Of a DNA stretch of 64,000 nt, positions 53,242-62,031 are shown one piece after another. Numbering within the stretch: position 1 is the stretch's first letter; the number at the start of each line of letters is the position of its first letter. Source of the stretch: Pseudarthrobacter sp. W1I19 (lineage in GTDB: Bacteria; Actinomycetota; Actinomycetes; Actinomycetales; Micrococcaceae); contig NZ_JAUSZR010000001.1 in assembly GCF_030817835.1 (NCBI RefSeq), positions 4,216,001-4,280,000 of the forward strand, in the 5' to 3' direction. A program made the position numbers and the translations under genes. The notes under the pieces are model-generated. The model saw only the letters and a list, made by a program, of their open reading frames with translations, was not told the DNA's origin and made no database searches.

Positions 53242-54735
53242 TCAGGCCGAGAGGGATTCGGAAGTGGTGGAAGCGGGAACGGGTTCGTCCGAGAGGCGGC
53301 CGTGCGGAAGCAGGACCGCCGCGACAATCCCCACCGCGTAGGTGGCTGCCAGGGCAATGAAGATCGGTGTGAAGACTGAACTGTAGATCTGCGCCACGCT
53401 GGCCTGGATGGCAGGCTCGGCGGCGTGCACCAGCTGCGGAGTCAGGGTGGAAGCATCAAGGCCGGCCGGCAGAAGGGCGGCGACGCCGAAGCCAACCACT
53501 CCGCCGACGACCGCCGTCGCCACGGTGGACCCCACCTGCCGCACCAGGTTGATGGTGGCCGTAATGGTGCCGGTCTGGCTCGCCGGGGCGGCGCCCTGGA
53601 CCACGGCCACGATCAGGCTCATAAACGCCCCGGTGCCCATTCCCACTACGGCCATCACCATCATGGGAACCCACAGCGGAAGGCCCGCGGGCAGCATGGC
53701 CATCACCAAAAGCCCGGCGGCCCCCATCACGGTTCCCAGGATGGGGAAAATCCGGTACTGCCCGGTCCGGCTGGCCAGCCAACCGGTCAGCAGGTTGCTG
53801 ACCAGCATGCCGAACACCGTGGCGATCGGGACGAGCCCGGACACGGTGGCGGTGGTCTGGTATGCCATCTGGAAGTACGTGGGCAGGTAGGCGGTGATGG
53901 AGAAGAGGCCGACGCCGATAATCGCCGAGAGTGCCGTGCCCGCAGCGATGGTCCGGTTGGCGAAGAAGTGGAGCGGCACGATGGGTTCGGGCGCGCGCCG
54001 CTCGATAAAAAAGAAGCCTGCAAAGCCGGCGATGCTTACCGCGAGCGCGGCGGCCGTGGCGGGGCCTGCGCTGCGTTCGGCGGCCCAGGTAACGGCGAGG
54101 ACGAGCGCCACCAGGGCGGTGGTGAAGACCGCAGCCCCGGCAACGTCGAAGTGGCGGGGCATGGGGCCGGGCTCCAGGTGCGGAACGGCGACGAGGGCAA
54201 GGCCCAGGGCCGCGGCCCCCACCGGGATGTTGATCCAGAAGACCCACTGCCAGCCCCAGAAGTCGGTGATGGCACCCCCAAGGACGGGGCCAACCAGGAT
54301 GGCGATCGGGAAGGCCGCGCCGATAATGGCCATATAGCGGGGCCGTTCCCGCTGGGTGGTGACGCGGGCAATGATGGTCTGGGACATCAGCTGCAGGCCC
54401 GCGGAGCTCATGCCCTGCAGGACGCGGGCGGCAATGAGCCAGGCCATGTCCGTGGCGAAGCCGCAGGCCAGTGAGGCCGCCAGGAACATCACCAGCGAGA
54501 AGATGAAAATGCGGCGGGCTCCCAGCACGTCACCGAGTTTGCCGAGTACCGGCAGCAGCACGGTGCTGGCGAGGGTGTAGCCCACCACAACCCAGCTCAT
54601 GAGCGTCAGTGCGCCCAGTTCACCGGAAATAGTGGCCAGGGAAGTGGACACCACCGTGTGGTCCAGGGCCCCGAGGAAGGAGACCGAGAGCAGGGCAACA
54701 ACGAGGAGACGGAGTCTCAAAGGCGAAAGTGGCAT
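53242..54735 (-). CDS. DHA2-family (EmrB/QacA) MFS transporter
   Basis: A 497-residue 14-helix antiporter-type permease. VALLSVSFLGALDHTVVSTSLATI in helix 1 and LPVLGKLGDVLGARRIFIFSL in the helix 2-3 loop are DHA2 hallmarks; GPVLGGAITDFWGWQWVFWINIPVG is motif C. It is usually a proton-driven exporter of drugs or aromatic compounds. It lies 16 bases before the GMC oxidase gene, so it may export an aglycone or import a glycoside. CCCGA-N4-TCGGG upstream (54747-54760) could be a repressor site. Confidence 0.82.
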   Translation of the reverse strand: MPLSPLRLRLLVVALLSVSFLGALDHTVVSTSLATISGELGALTLMSWVVVGYTLASTVLLPVLGKLGDVLGARRIFIFSLVMFLAASLACGFATDMAWLIAARVLQGMSSAGLQLMSQTIIARVTTQRERPRYMAIIGAAFPIAILVGPVLGGAITDFWGWQWVFWINIPVGAAALGLALVAVPHLEPGPMPRHFDVAGAAVFTTALVALVLAVTWAAERSAGPATAAALAVSIAGFAGFFFIERRAPEPIVPLHFFANRTIAAGTALSAIIGVGLFSITAYLPTYFQMAYQTTATVSGLVPIATVFGMLVSNLLTGWLASRTGQYRIFPILGTVMGAAGLLVMAMLPAGLPLWVPMMVMAVVGMGTGAFMSLIVAVVQGAAPASQTGTITATINLVRQVGSTVATAVVGGVVGFGVAALLPAGLDASTLTPQLVHAAEPAIQASVAQIYSSVFTPIFIALAATYAVGIVAAVLLPHGRLSDEPVPASTTSESLSA

Positions 54736-54908
54736 AGTGATCTACCCGAACGATCGGGCCGTCGACGCGACGTGGTGTGCCTCCGGCGCACCATCACACC
54801 GGAGAACGGGTCCGGAAGGAACCCCGGCGCCGTTATCCATGATACTGCACTTTCGTCAGAAAACAACATAAGAATGCCTGGATCAGACATGATGGTCGCT
54901 CACCCTGA

Positions 54909-55703
54909 CTACGCATCAAGCAGGGCCCGGGCCAGTGCCATGTCCTGCAGCAGCTCCGCCAGGTCCGTTGCCGGCCCTTGCGCCAAGGACGCGTCGATCG
55001 CCCGGCGGAGTGCCAGGCGTGCTGAGGACTCATAGCGCGCCGGAGCGTGCAGCGTCCCTTCCTCGGTGGCGGTTTCCACCCGGACAAGCCCGGCCGGCTG
55101 GTCGACGGTCACTTCCGTCCGCACCTCCCCGAGGGCAAGCACCTGGAGCAGGCCTCCGGCATGGAGACCACCGATGGAGGTTGCCGAAAGGGTGGCGGGC
55201 ACAGCGCCGCCCTGGTACTCGCCCACGTCCAGGAGTGCGATCCTGCTGTGCACTGTCGCAATGCTTGCATGAAGCGCCACCGCTCCGCCGGCGAGGGACC
55301 GCATCCAGCCGAAGCCGTCGCAGATGAGGGCACCAAGGCCTGCAGCGGGCGCGGCGCATTCAACGGTGATGATCCGGGCGGGGCTGCCGCGTCTTGCGGC
55401 AACCGCATCGGCTACAACGTCGGGGCGCAGGCGGGGGCGTTCAAGGATCACCGGGATGTCCCCGGGCCACTGCTCCGACTCAACGGTTCCCCGCGGAAGA
55501 ACAGCAGGATCCGCCAGCACCACCGCCGCCGCTCCTCCCGCGCGGGCGGCCAGCATCCCCTGCCACCAGTCCCCGGTTCCGGGCACCACCGCAACCGCCC
55601 CCCGCACGTTTTCTGCGAGGGCAGCACTCACGGGAAGTTCGGCGACAGCCGCCGTATAGGCGGGCAAATCGGTGAAAACGCTGAACGCGCGGTCCTGGCT
55701 CAT
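54909..55703 (-). CDS. Conserved hypothetical protein coupled to Gfo/Idh gene
   Basis: A 264-residue soluble protein rich in Ala, Val and Leu. I do not recognise its family. GAVAVVPGTGDWWQGMLAARAGGAAAVVLADP near residue 35-65 looks like a Rossmann-like strand-helix-strand, and the remainder resembles the C-terminal half of an oxidoreductase (GALICDGFGWMRSLAGGAVALHASIATVHSRI). It overlaps the upstream Gfo/Idh stop by four bases, so the two are synthesised together and may form a complex. A degenerate dehydrogenase-like accessory subunit is one reading. Confidence 0.6.
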   Translation of the reverse strand: MSQDRAFSVFTDLPAYTAAVAELPVSAALAENVRGAVAVVPGTGDWWQGMLAARAGGAAAVVLADPAVLPRGTVESEQWPGDIPVILERPRLRPDVVADAVAARRGSPARIITVECAAPAAGLGALICDGFGWMRSLAGGAVALHASIATVHSRIALLDVGEYQGGAVPATLSATSIGGLHAGGLLQVLALGEVRTEVTVDQPAGLVRVETATEEGTLHAPARYESSARLALRRAIDASLAQGPATDLAELLQDMALARALLDA

Positions 55704-56740
55704 TTCTGGACTCCTTCAAGAACTTTGGCCGCCGCGGCGTCGGCCAGATCGATGGCGTACAGGGCGTCAGCCAGCAGTTCGTCGTACTCCACGGGAGCAC
55801 TTCCCTGAAGGAGCGAGGCCAGCAGGCGCCACTCGGCCACATAGCCGTCCTCGTCATCACGCGGATACTCCGTCCACAATCCGTCGACGCTCCGCACCCG
55901 GGTGGCAGCGCTTCCGGCGTGGACAAAGGCGGGCGGGAAATTGACCTCGATACGGTCATGGGAAGTGGCGATACTCATCCGCCACAGGGCATGCGGCCCC
56001 TCCGGAAGCATGGTGAGCGCCAGCTGGACCAGGACTCCCCCAGCCCGGTATCCCACCAAGTAACCGATCGGGGAAACGACCCTCGCGTAGACCACTTCGT
56101 CAATGCCCGGCGCGATGTCCCGCACGGCAGGAAGGTCATGAATTGCGAGGCCAGTCAGCAGCTGGCGGACAATGCCTGCCGCCACGGCAGGGTTGCCAAG
56201 GTCGGGGCGTCCCCGCCCGGCAGCCTGGAAAGGACCACCCTCGCCCACCAGCCGGTGGTACCTGTCATTCGGCGGAAGCGCCAGCGTCACCGAGATGGCC
56301 TGCACCCTGCCCTCCAGGGCCACCAGGTGGTGCTTGGCGCGCCCCCATGACGCGTCGAACAGATGGTTTGTCCCTACCAGCAGGGTGGCGCCTGCCTCCC
56401 GGCATGCCGAGACAACGCGCTCAGCGTCCTCCCTGCTGGTGGCCAGCGGCTTCTCGCAGAAAATGGCGCGCTTGCCCGCGGCGAGCGCCGCCAGGATCTG
56501 GCGGGAGTGCTCACCGGGCGGGCTGCAGATGGCCACCAGGTCCACCGCCGCGTCCGCCAGCAGGTCCGCCTCCCCCTGTGACCAGCGGGCATCATGCCGT
56601 TCAGCCAGGACCCGGGCGCGCCCGCTTCCCGCATCGGCAACGTGCACCACCTTGAACTGTTCCGCAAGGCGCCCCAGCACCGGCAGGTGAAGCGCTGCGA
56701 CACCGGGCCCGGCGCCAATAATCCCCACGTTCCAAGGCAT
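55700..56740 (-). CDS. Gfo/Idh/MocA-family oxidoreductase 1
   Basis: A 346-residue sugar dehydrogenase family member. The NAD(P) site is NVGIIGAGPGVAALHLPVLG; the conserved AIFCEKPLATS near residue 92-103 holds the catalytic-region Lys, and FQAAGRGRPDLGNPAV marks the C-terminal domain. GGGAGGG precedes the ATG at 56740; earlier codons look non-coding. It diverges from a ROK regulator. Such enzymes oxidise or reduce C3 of sugars and glycosides, so 3-keto-sugar metabolism is a fair guess. Confidence 0.82.
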   Translation of the reverse strand: MPWNVGIIGAGPGVAALHLPVLGRLAEQFKVVHVADAGSGRARVLAERHDARWSQGEADLLADAAVDLVAICSPPGEHSRQILAALAAGKRAIFCEKPLATSREDAERVVSACREAGATLLVGTNHLFDASWGRAKHHLVALEGRVQAISVTLALPPNDRYHRLVGEGGPFQAAGRGRPDLGNPAVAAGIVRQLLTGLAIHDLPAVRDIAPGIDEVVYARVVSPIGYLVGYRAGGVLVQLALTMLPEGPHALWRMSIATSHDRIEVNFPPAFVHAGSAATRVRSVDGLWTEYPRDDEDGYVAEWRLLASLLQGSAPVEYDELLADALYAIDLADAAAAKVLEGVQK

Positions 56741-56789
56741 CGTCGCCCTCCCTCTTCTGTCACTATTATTCATAAGTAAGGAAGGATCT

Positions 56790-56801
56790 GGCTATAGCCA
56801 C
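56790..56801. promoter_or_regulatory. Palindrome between Gfo/Idh and ROK genes
   Basis: TGGCTATAGCCA is a perfect 12-base palindrome in the 107-base divergent promoter region, 46 bases before the ROK start. It is a candidate ROK operator. Confidence 0.4.
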
Positions 56802-56847
56802 AGCAAACCGCGCGTTAGTGGGCTTTGATGTGTGAGAATTGGAAACT

Positions 56848-58110
56848 ATGACGACAGAGTCCACCCTCCGCTTCGGAGCCCAGACCGACGAAGTGACGAG
56901 CCTCCTGAGGATCGTCAACCTGGTGCGGACAGGCGAGGCAACCACCCGCCCCGAAATCGGCAGGGTCACCGGGCTGGGCAGGGGCGTTGTCAGCCAGCGC
57001 GTGGACCAGGCCATCCAGTTCGGTTTCCTCGGGGAGGGGGAATTCGGTGCCTCCTCCGGCGGCCGCGCGCCCCGGACCCTACGCTTTCGTGCCGAGCAGG
57101 GGCGGATCATCATCTGCGCCCTCGGAGCAGCCCATATCAGGGTCGGTCTGACGGCGCTCGACGGCGACGTCCTGGAGCACACGCACCGCACCTGGGACAT
57201 TTCCCGAGGCCCCGAGAAGACCATTGAGGCAGTCATGGCACTCGTGGACGAGGTGCTGAAAAAGGACTCCAACGTGCCAGTCTGGGCTGTGGTGGTGGGC
57301 CTTCCCGGTCCGGTCGACTTTGCCTCCGGCCAGCCCGTGTCGCCTCCCATCATGCCAGGGTGGAACGGCTTCGACGTCCGAACCCCTTTCGAGGAGCGCT
57401 TCAACGCGCCGGTCTGGGTGGATAACGACGTCAACCTGCTGGCCCTCGGCGAACGTGCGCGCCGCCGCGATTCCCTGGCGGACCTCATCTACTGCAAGAT
57501 CGGCTCCGGAATCGGTGCAGGACTGCTGTCCCAGGGCAGGATCCACCGCGGTGCCAACGGAGCCGCCGGCGACATCGGCCATGTCCGGGTCCTGGACTCC
57601 ACCGCCCAGTGCCGCTGCGGAAAGATCGGCTGCCTGGAAGCCGTAGCCAGCGGCTGGGCCCTGGTCAGGGATGCGGAACAAGCCATCAAGGACGGCGCCA
57701 ACAGCTCCATGGCCGCGGTAGTGAAAAAGAGGGCACTGACTCTTGAGGAGATCACCCTGGCGGTCCGGTCCGGCGATCCCCTGGCCATCACCTTGATCCA
57801 AAAATCGGCGCGCGTGGCGGGCGAGACCATTTCCGCCTTGGTAAACATGTTCAACCCCAGCGTCATCGTCATCGGTGGGGCCATGGGTTCGGCCGGCGAG
57901 GTCTTCCTCGCGGAAGTGCGGCAGCGCGTCTACGAACTGTCGCTGCCGCTTGCCACCCGCGACCTGACGATCACCCTGTCCGTAGCTGACGAGCGCGAAC
58001 CCCTCCGCGGCGGCGCCGAACTGGCGCGTGAGCAACTGTTCGATGTCACCTTCCCGCGCTGGTTTGCTGACGGCCGCCCCTCACCGGAACGGGTCGCAGT
58101 TCCCGCCTAG
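56848..58110 (+). CDS. ROK-family transcriptional regulator
   Basis: A 420-residue ROK repressor. The N-terminal winged helix (about 15-75) has TRPEIGRVTGLGRGVVSQRVDQAI. The sugar-kinase-like body has PGPVDFASGQPVSPPIMPGWNG, DNDVNLLALGE and the zinc motif CRCGKIGCLEAVASG near residue 253. It should sense a sugar and control the flanking sugar genes. ATG 56848 is used; TTG 56839 is in frame but offers no better ribosome site. It converges on the beta-subunit gene at 58133. Confidence 0.85.
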   Translation: MTTESTLRFGAQTDEVTSLLRIVNLVRTGEATTRPEIGRVTGLGRGVVSQRVDQAIQFGFLGEGEFGASSGGRAPRTLRFRAEQGRIIICALGAAHIRVGLTALDGDVLEHTHRTWDISRGPEKTIEAVMALVDEVLKKDSNVPVWAVVVGLPGPVDFASGQPVSPPIMPGWNGFDVRTPFEERFNAPVWVDNDVNLLALGERARRRDSLADLIYCKIGSGIGAGLLSQGRIHRGANGAAGDIGHVRVLDSTAQCRCGKIGCLEAVASGWALVRDAEQAIKDGANSSMAAVVKKRALTLEEITLAVRSGDPLAITLIQKSARVAGETISALVNMFNPSVIVIGGAMGSAGEVFLAEVRQRVYELSLPLATRDLTITLSVADEREPLRGGAELAREQLFDVTFPRWFADGRPSPERVAVPA

Positions 58111-58132
58111 GATCAGCACCCGGCGCGCCGGC

Positions 58133-58558
58133 TCAGGCGACGTCGAGGGAGGCGCTGGGGACCGGGTTTCCGTCCAGTTCCAGCCGGGCCTCCAGGTGGA
58201 ATGGCAGGACCAGCGGCGAGCCGGGCCGTGCCTGGAGGTACGGCACCATCAGCTGGAAGTCGACGGCGACGGCGTGCGTCCCGCCTGACAGCCCGCGCCT
58301 GCCCGTCAGGACGAGCCTGTCCTGCGCGAACCACCAGCCCTGCTCTTCCTGCAGGGCGCCCGGGGACACGCGCCGCAACCCCAGCATCACTGCCAGCTCC
58401 CCTGGCGCCAGCGGAACGCCGTCCACCTCCACCGTGAGGCTGGCGATGCTCGAGAGCGGCATCGAGCGGATCCACGGCAGGCCGATGCGGAGTTCAAGAC
58501 CTTCGGCAGTGGCGGTCAGCGCATCCTCGCGCACAGCGGTTCCCAACATGGCTTCCAT
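58133..58558 (-). CDS. C-glycoside deglycosidase beta-subunit-like protein 1 (DUF6379)
   Basis: A 141-residue small protein alignable by eye with the one at 63222: both have a V-x-V-x-GV start of a beta strand, then LQEEQGWWFAQDRLVL (here) against WETLWFVADKPDVII, and a final VDFQLMVPYLQ against VILTLRLLYMQ. That family (DUF6379) is the beta subunit of C-glycoside deglycosidases, which cleave the C-C bond of 3-keto C-glycosides together with a TIM-barrel alpha subunit. The matching alpha-like gene diverges from it 59 bases away. ATG 58549 is an alternative start. Confidence 0.72.
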   Translation of the reverse strand: MEAMLGTAVREDALTATAEGLELRIGLPWIRSMPLSSIASLTVEVDGVPLAPGELAVMLGLRRVSPGALQEEQGWWFAQDRLVLTGRRGLSGGTHAVAVDFQLMVPYLQARPGSPLVLPFHLEARLELDGNPVPSASLDVA

Positions 58559-58573
58559 CCTTTATCCTGAATC

Positions 58574-58589
58574 TGACATAAGTTTGTCA
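58574..58589. promoter_or_regulatory. Inverted repeat between the first deglycosidase-like pair
   Basis: TGACATAAGTTTGTCA has perfect five-base arms around six bases, centred in the 59-base divergent promoter of the beta-like and alpha-like genes. A single repressor there would control both. The nearby ROK protein is the obvious candidate. Confidence 0.45.
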
Positions 58590-58617
58590 TTAACAAGCAT
58601 AAAGGGGAAGACGCCTT

Positions 58618-59625
58618 ATGGCTCCCGAAATTCCCAGCAGCTGGACGCTGTGCGCCAGCTCCTTCAACTGGACCCCTGAAATCATCGCCGCCCGCCGGAC
58701 GGCCCGGGACATCGTCACCGGCATCGCGGATTCAGTGGTGCAGACGATCGAACTCGAGCCCGGACTGGTGTGGCGGTCCTTTCCCGTTCCGCGCGACGCC
58801 GAAGTCGACGAGCTGCGGAATGCCTTAGCAGCGAACGGCGGATCTGTCAGCATCGTTGGGGCCAGCCTGGACGACTTCACACCAACGGAACGCCGCTCTC
58901 TGCAGCAGCGCCTGGAGTTCCTGGTTCCCCAGATCCACGCCGCGCACCGCGTGGGAGCCACCGGCATCCGGCTCCCGATCGGCCAGGCCGGCACCGACCT
59001 GCTCACGCTGGTCCAGCCGCTGCTGCATGAGCTCGACCTGGTGCTGTACGAGGAAATCCAGGGGCAGCAGGCCCCCGGCAGTGCCGCCGTCGAGCCTGCC
59101 CGCGATGCGATAGCCGCCCTCGGAGATGACCACGTGCGGGTGCTCGTGGACATCAGCATGCTGATGCCTGCCCTTCCCGTCAGCTACCTCGAGGAGCTGC
59201 GCCGGGGCGGCTTGCCGAAGGACTTCGTGGGGCGGCTGGAGAATGACTGGCGGGACCCCGCCACCATCGACGTCGTCACCGCCCTGCTCCGCTCAGGAAA
59301 CGTGCCCCCGCGGATCCACACCCTCTTTATGAACCTGCTCATCCGCTTCGGCCGCAGCGACGCGGCGGACCTGCAGGCCATCCTCCCCATGGTTGGCGCC
59401 TTCCACCTGAAGTTCTGGGACCTGGACGACGACGGCGGGCGGGTTTCGCAGCCGCTGCGGGACCTGGGCGCCCTCCTGGGCCGCAACGGCTTCAGCGGCA
59501 CGCTCACCAGTGAGTGGGGCGGCCACGAGTGGCTGCAGGACGATCCCACTGACATGACCCGGCGGCACCTCGCACTGGCCGAGGCGGCGTTGGCCGGAGG
59601 CCGCGTGAGTCAAGTGGCCTGCTGA
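58618..59625 (+). CDS. C-glycoside deglycosidase alpha-subunit-like TIM barrel 1
   Basis: A 335-residue sugar isomerase/epimerase-fold protein. Its C-terminal third aligns with the alpha-type protein cut off at the window's end: VGAFHLKFWDLDDDG against MFHVHAKFYDIDENG, and LTSEWGGHEWLQDDPTD against LSSEWEGHAFADLGESD. These hold the metal-binding His and Glu. DLVLYEEIQGQQ near 140 and VLVDISMLMP near 177 supply the other ligands (a Glu and an Asp). AAAGGGG lies upstream. Paired divergently with a DUF6379 gene, it is likely the catalytic subunit of a C-C-cleaving deglycosidase; a plain isomerase is the alternative. Confidence 0.7.
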   Translation: MAPEIPSSWTLCASSFNWTPEIIAARRTARDIVTGIADSVVQTIELEPGLVWRSFPVPRDAEVDELRNALAANGGSVSIVGASLDDFTPTERRSLQQRLEFLVPQIHAAHRVGATGIRLPIGQAGTDLLTLVQPLLHELDLVLYEEIQGQQAPGSAAVEPARDAIAALGDDHVRVLVDISMLMPALPVSYLEELRRGGLPKDFVGRLENDWRDPATIDVVTALLRSGNVPPRIHTLFMNLLIRFGRSDAADLQAILPMVGAFHLKFWDLDDDGGRVSQPLRDLGALLGRNGFSGTLTSEWGGHEWLQDDPTDMTRRHLALAEAALAGGRVSQVAC

Positions 59626-59677
59626 CGGAAGGGTCCCGCATCCGAAGGCTTCGAGGACGGTGACCTAGGATTCTCCC

Positions 59678-60352
59678 ATGAGCGCAGTTTCGGGCCATCA
59701 GCCTCCCGGGTTTCGGGCTTCGCAGCGCCGTAACGCCGATCCTGCCCACCCGATAGCGGCCTCCCGCGAGGCGGAAGTGCGGGAGAAAGTCCTGCGGGCA
59801 GCAAGCAACCTGATCGACCGGCTCACCTATGAGGCCGTCACCATTGACGCGGTAGCCAGGGCGTCGGGGGTGAGCAAATCAACGCTTTACCGCTATTGGC
59901 CATCGCGTCAGCTGCTGGTGCTGGAAGCGTTCACCTATAAAACGAACTTGCTCACCGACGTTCACGACACCGGCGATGTGGCGAGGGACCTGCATGCCTA
60001 CCTCGTGGCGCTGACGTATTGCCTGAAGGTGGGCGGAGCGGCGTCCACAGTCGCCAACCTGCTGGCTGAGGCCATCAGGGATGCAGAATTTGCCGTCCAT
60101 CTTCGGCAAACAATGCTCCGGGAGCGTCGGCAGGGATTCCTCACGATCATTCAACGGGCCCAGCACCGGGGGCAGGTGCGGGGCGACATCGACGCCGGCA
60201 TGGTTATCGATGCCCTCTACGGGGCGGTCCATCACCGGCTGATTGCGACAGGCCAGGACATCGACGGAGCCTTCTTGCGGAACCTGTCCGGCTTCGCCCT
60301 TGCCGGCATGGCAACACCCGAATACCTGGACCGCGGCAGGGCAAGGACGTAG
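59678..60352 (+). CDS. TetR-family regulator
   Basis: A 224-residue TetR protein. The helix-turn-helix is VTIDAVARASGVSKSTLYRYWPSRQLLV near residues 50-78, and the C-terminal domain ends in ALYGAVHHRLIATGQ. It is followed in the same direction by an AhpD-like gene 141 bases later, which is the likeliest target. Effector unknown. Confidence 0.83.
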   Translation: MSAVSGHQPPGFRASQRRNADPAHPIAASREAEVREKVLRAASNLIDRLTYEAVTIDAVARASGVSKSTLYRYWPSRQLLVLEAFTYKTNLLTDVHDTGDVARDLHAYLVALTYCLKVGGAASTVANLLAEAIRDAEFAVHLRQTMLRERRQGFLTIIQRAQHRGQVRGDIDAGMVIDALYGAVHHRLIATGQDIDGAFLRNLSGFALAGMATPEYLDRGRART

Positions 60353-60493
60353 GCAGCCACTGCTCCCGCGCCACCAGACGTGGAACGTCTGGTGGCAATT
60401 CGTCCCATTCAGTGGTTCCCAACGCAGCAGGGAAGAGACGGTGGAACCAGCGCAGAAGCGCACTCCCTATCGAACCAAGGAGCCCCACACACA

Positions 60494-60964
60494 ATGACGG
60501 CTACAGCAATCCTCCCCAGGACCGATGTAGGTGCCCAGCACCCGGAACTGTACAAAGCCATCAATTCCGCAGCCTTGAGGGCGGACCGGGCCGCCCTGGG
60601 AGAGGGACTCTCTCCACTGCTTATTGAGCTGGTAAAGATCCGCGCCTCCCAGATCAACGGCTGTGCATTCTGCCTGCGGATCCACACCAAGGACTCGCTG
60701 GCGAAAGGTGAGAGCCCTGAGCGGCTGAGTGTGCTTCCCGCCTGGCGGGAGAGCCTGTACTTCGACGATCAGGAACGCGCGGCACTGGCCCTCTGCGAAT
60801 ACATCACGCTGATCCAGGACTCCCACACGAATGCGGGCTGGTACCAATCGGCGGCTGAGCAGTTGACTCCGGGACAGGTATCCGCCGTGACATGGCTGAC
60901 TATGACGATCAATACCTACAACCGGATAGCAATCAGCAGCGCCTACGCAGTCAAGCCGGAATAG
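60494..60964 (+). CDS. AhpD-like carboxymuconolactone decarboxylase-family protein
   Basis: A 156-residue helical protein. The CAFCLRIHT motif near residue 58 is the CxxC plus His of AhpD-like peroxidases and disulfide reductases. ELVKIRASQINGCAFC and LTMTINTYNRIAIS are typical of the small alkylhydroperoxidase branch. It probably protects against oxidants or reactive aldehydes, and the upstream TetR gene suggests induction. AAGGAG is 11 bases upstream of the ATG, a long spacing. Confidence 0.85.
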   Translation: MTATAILPRTDVGAQHPELYKAINSAALRADRAALGEGLSPLLIELVKIRASQINGCAFCLRIHTKDSLAKGESPERLSVLPAWRESLYFDDQERAALALCEYITLIQDSHTNAGWYQSAAEQLTPGQVSAVTWLTMTINTYNRIAISSAYAVKPE

Positions 60965-60969
60965 CCGAA

Positions 60970-61001
60970 AGCCCGGCCCCGGGGTTTTGCGGGGCCGGGC
61001 T
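60970..61001. terminator. Bidirectional terminator between convergent genes
   Basis: AGCCCGGCCCCG (60970-60981) pairs perfectly with 60990-61001 around an 8-base loop with TTTT. It lies six bases after the AhpD-like stop and just before the stop of the convergent isomerase gene. Confidence 0.8.
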
Positions 61002-61011
61002 CTGGGCTGAA

Positions 61012-62016
61012 TTACTTCGTGCTGAAGGCGGCGTCGAAGGCCGCCTCCGAGGGCTCGTAACTGGAGAGCCTGCGGACGAATGCCAGTGCTTCGGGGGCGC
61101 CGTCCAGGCGGTCCATGCCGGCATCCTCCCACTCCACGGACAAGGGGCCGCGGTAGTTGATGGAATTCAGCATCCGGAAGGCGTCCTCCCAGGGCACGTC
61201 GCCGTGGCCCGTGGAGATGAAGTCCCAGCCGCGGCGCGGGTCGGCCCACGCCAGGTGGGACGACAGCCGGCCATTACGCCCGTTGGTTAGCCGCTTCTTC
61301 GTGTCCTTGCAGTGCACGTGGTAAATGCGGTCCTGGAAGTCCCACAGGAACCCCACGGGATCGATGTCCTGCCACACCATGTGGCTCGGGTCCCAGTTCA
61401 GCCCGAAGGCCTCACGGTGCCCGATCGCCTCCAGCGCGCGCTGGGTGGTCCAGTAGTCGTAAGCGATTTCGGACGGATGCACTTCGTGGGCGAACCGGAC
61501 GCCCACCTCGTCGAAAACGTCGAGGATGGGGTTCCACCGGTCGGCAAAGTCCTGGTAGCCGGCGTCCACCATTTTTTCGGAGGCGGGCGGGAACATCGCC
61601 ACGTACTTCCAAATGGACGAGCCGGTAAAGCCGGTCACCGTCTTCACTCCGAGCTTGGCGGCGAGCCGCGCGGTGTTCTTCATTTCCTCGGCGGCGCGGC
61701 GGCGCACCCCTTCAGGGTCGCCGTCGCCCCACACATTGTCCGGCAGGATGCCGCGGTGCCGTTCGTCGATGGGGTCATCACACACGGCCTGGCCCTTGAG
61801 GTGGTTGGAGATGGTCCACACCTTGAGGCCGTGGCGTTCCAGGATGTCGAGTTTGCCCTGCACATAGGCGTCATCGTCCCAGCGCCAGGGGTCCAGATGG
61901 TCTCCCCAGCAGGCGATTTCCAGGCCGTCGTAGCCCCACTCGCCGGCGAGCCGGGCCACCTCCTCGAACGGCAGGTCGGCCCACTGGCCGGTGAATAAAG
62001 TAATCGGTCGTGCCAC
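61012..62016 (-). CDS. Sugar phosphate isomerase/epimerase-family TIM barrel
   Basis: A 334-residue xylose-isomerase-like protein. Metal ligands are visible as Glu in [15 protein letters not shown] (about 178), Asp-x2-His in [12 protein letters not shown] (about 213), His in [10 protein letters not shown] (about 240) and Glu in [13 protein letters not shown] (about 300). It follows a Gfo/Idh gene by 15 bases, and such pairs commonly convert 3-keto or inositol-like sugars. In this operon it may isomerise the sugar left after C-glycoside cleavage. Confidence 0.82.
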   Translation of the reverse strand: MARPITLFTGQWADLPFEEVARLAGEWGYDGLEIACWGDHLDPWRWDDDAYVQGKLDILERHGLKVWTISNHLKGQAVCDDPIDERHRGILPDNVWGDGDPEGVRRRAAEEMKNTARLAAKLGVKTVTGFTGSSIWKYVAMFPPASEKMVDAGYQDFADRWNPILDVFDEVGVRFAHEVHPSEIAYDYWTTQRALEAIGHREAFGLNWDPSHMVWQDIDPVGFLWDFQDRIYHVHCKDTKKRLTNGRNGRLSSHLAWADPRRGWDFISTGHGDVPWEDAFRMLNSINYRGPLSVEWEDAGMDRLDGAPEALAFVRRLSSYEPSEAAFDAAFSTK

Positions 62017-62031
62017 GTGTTTCCCTTCCTA

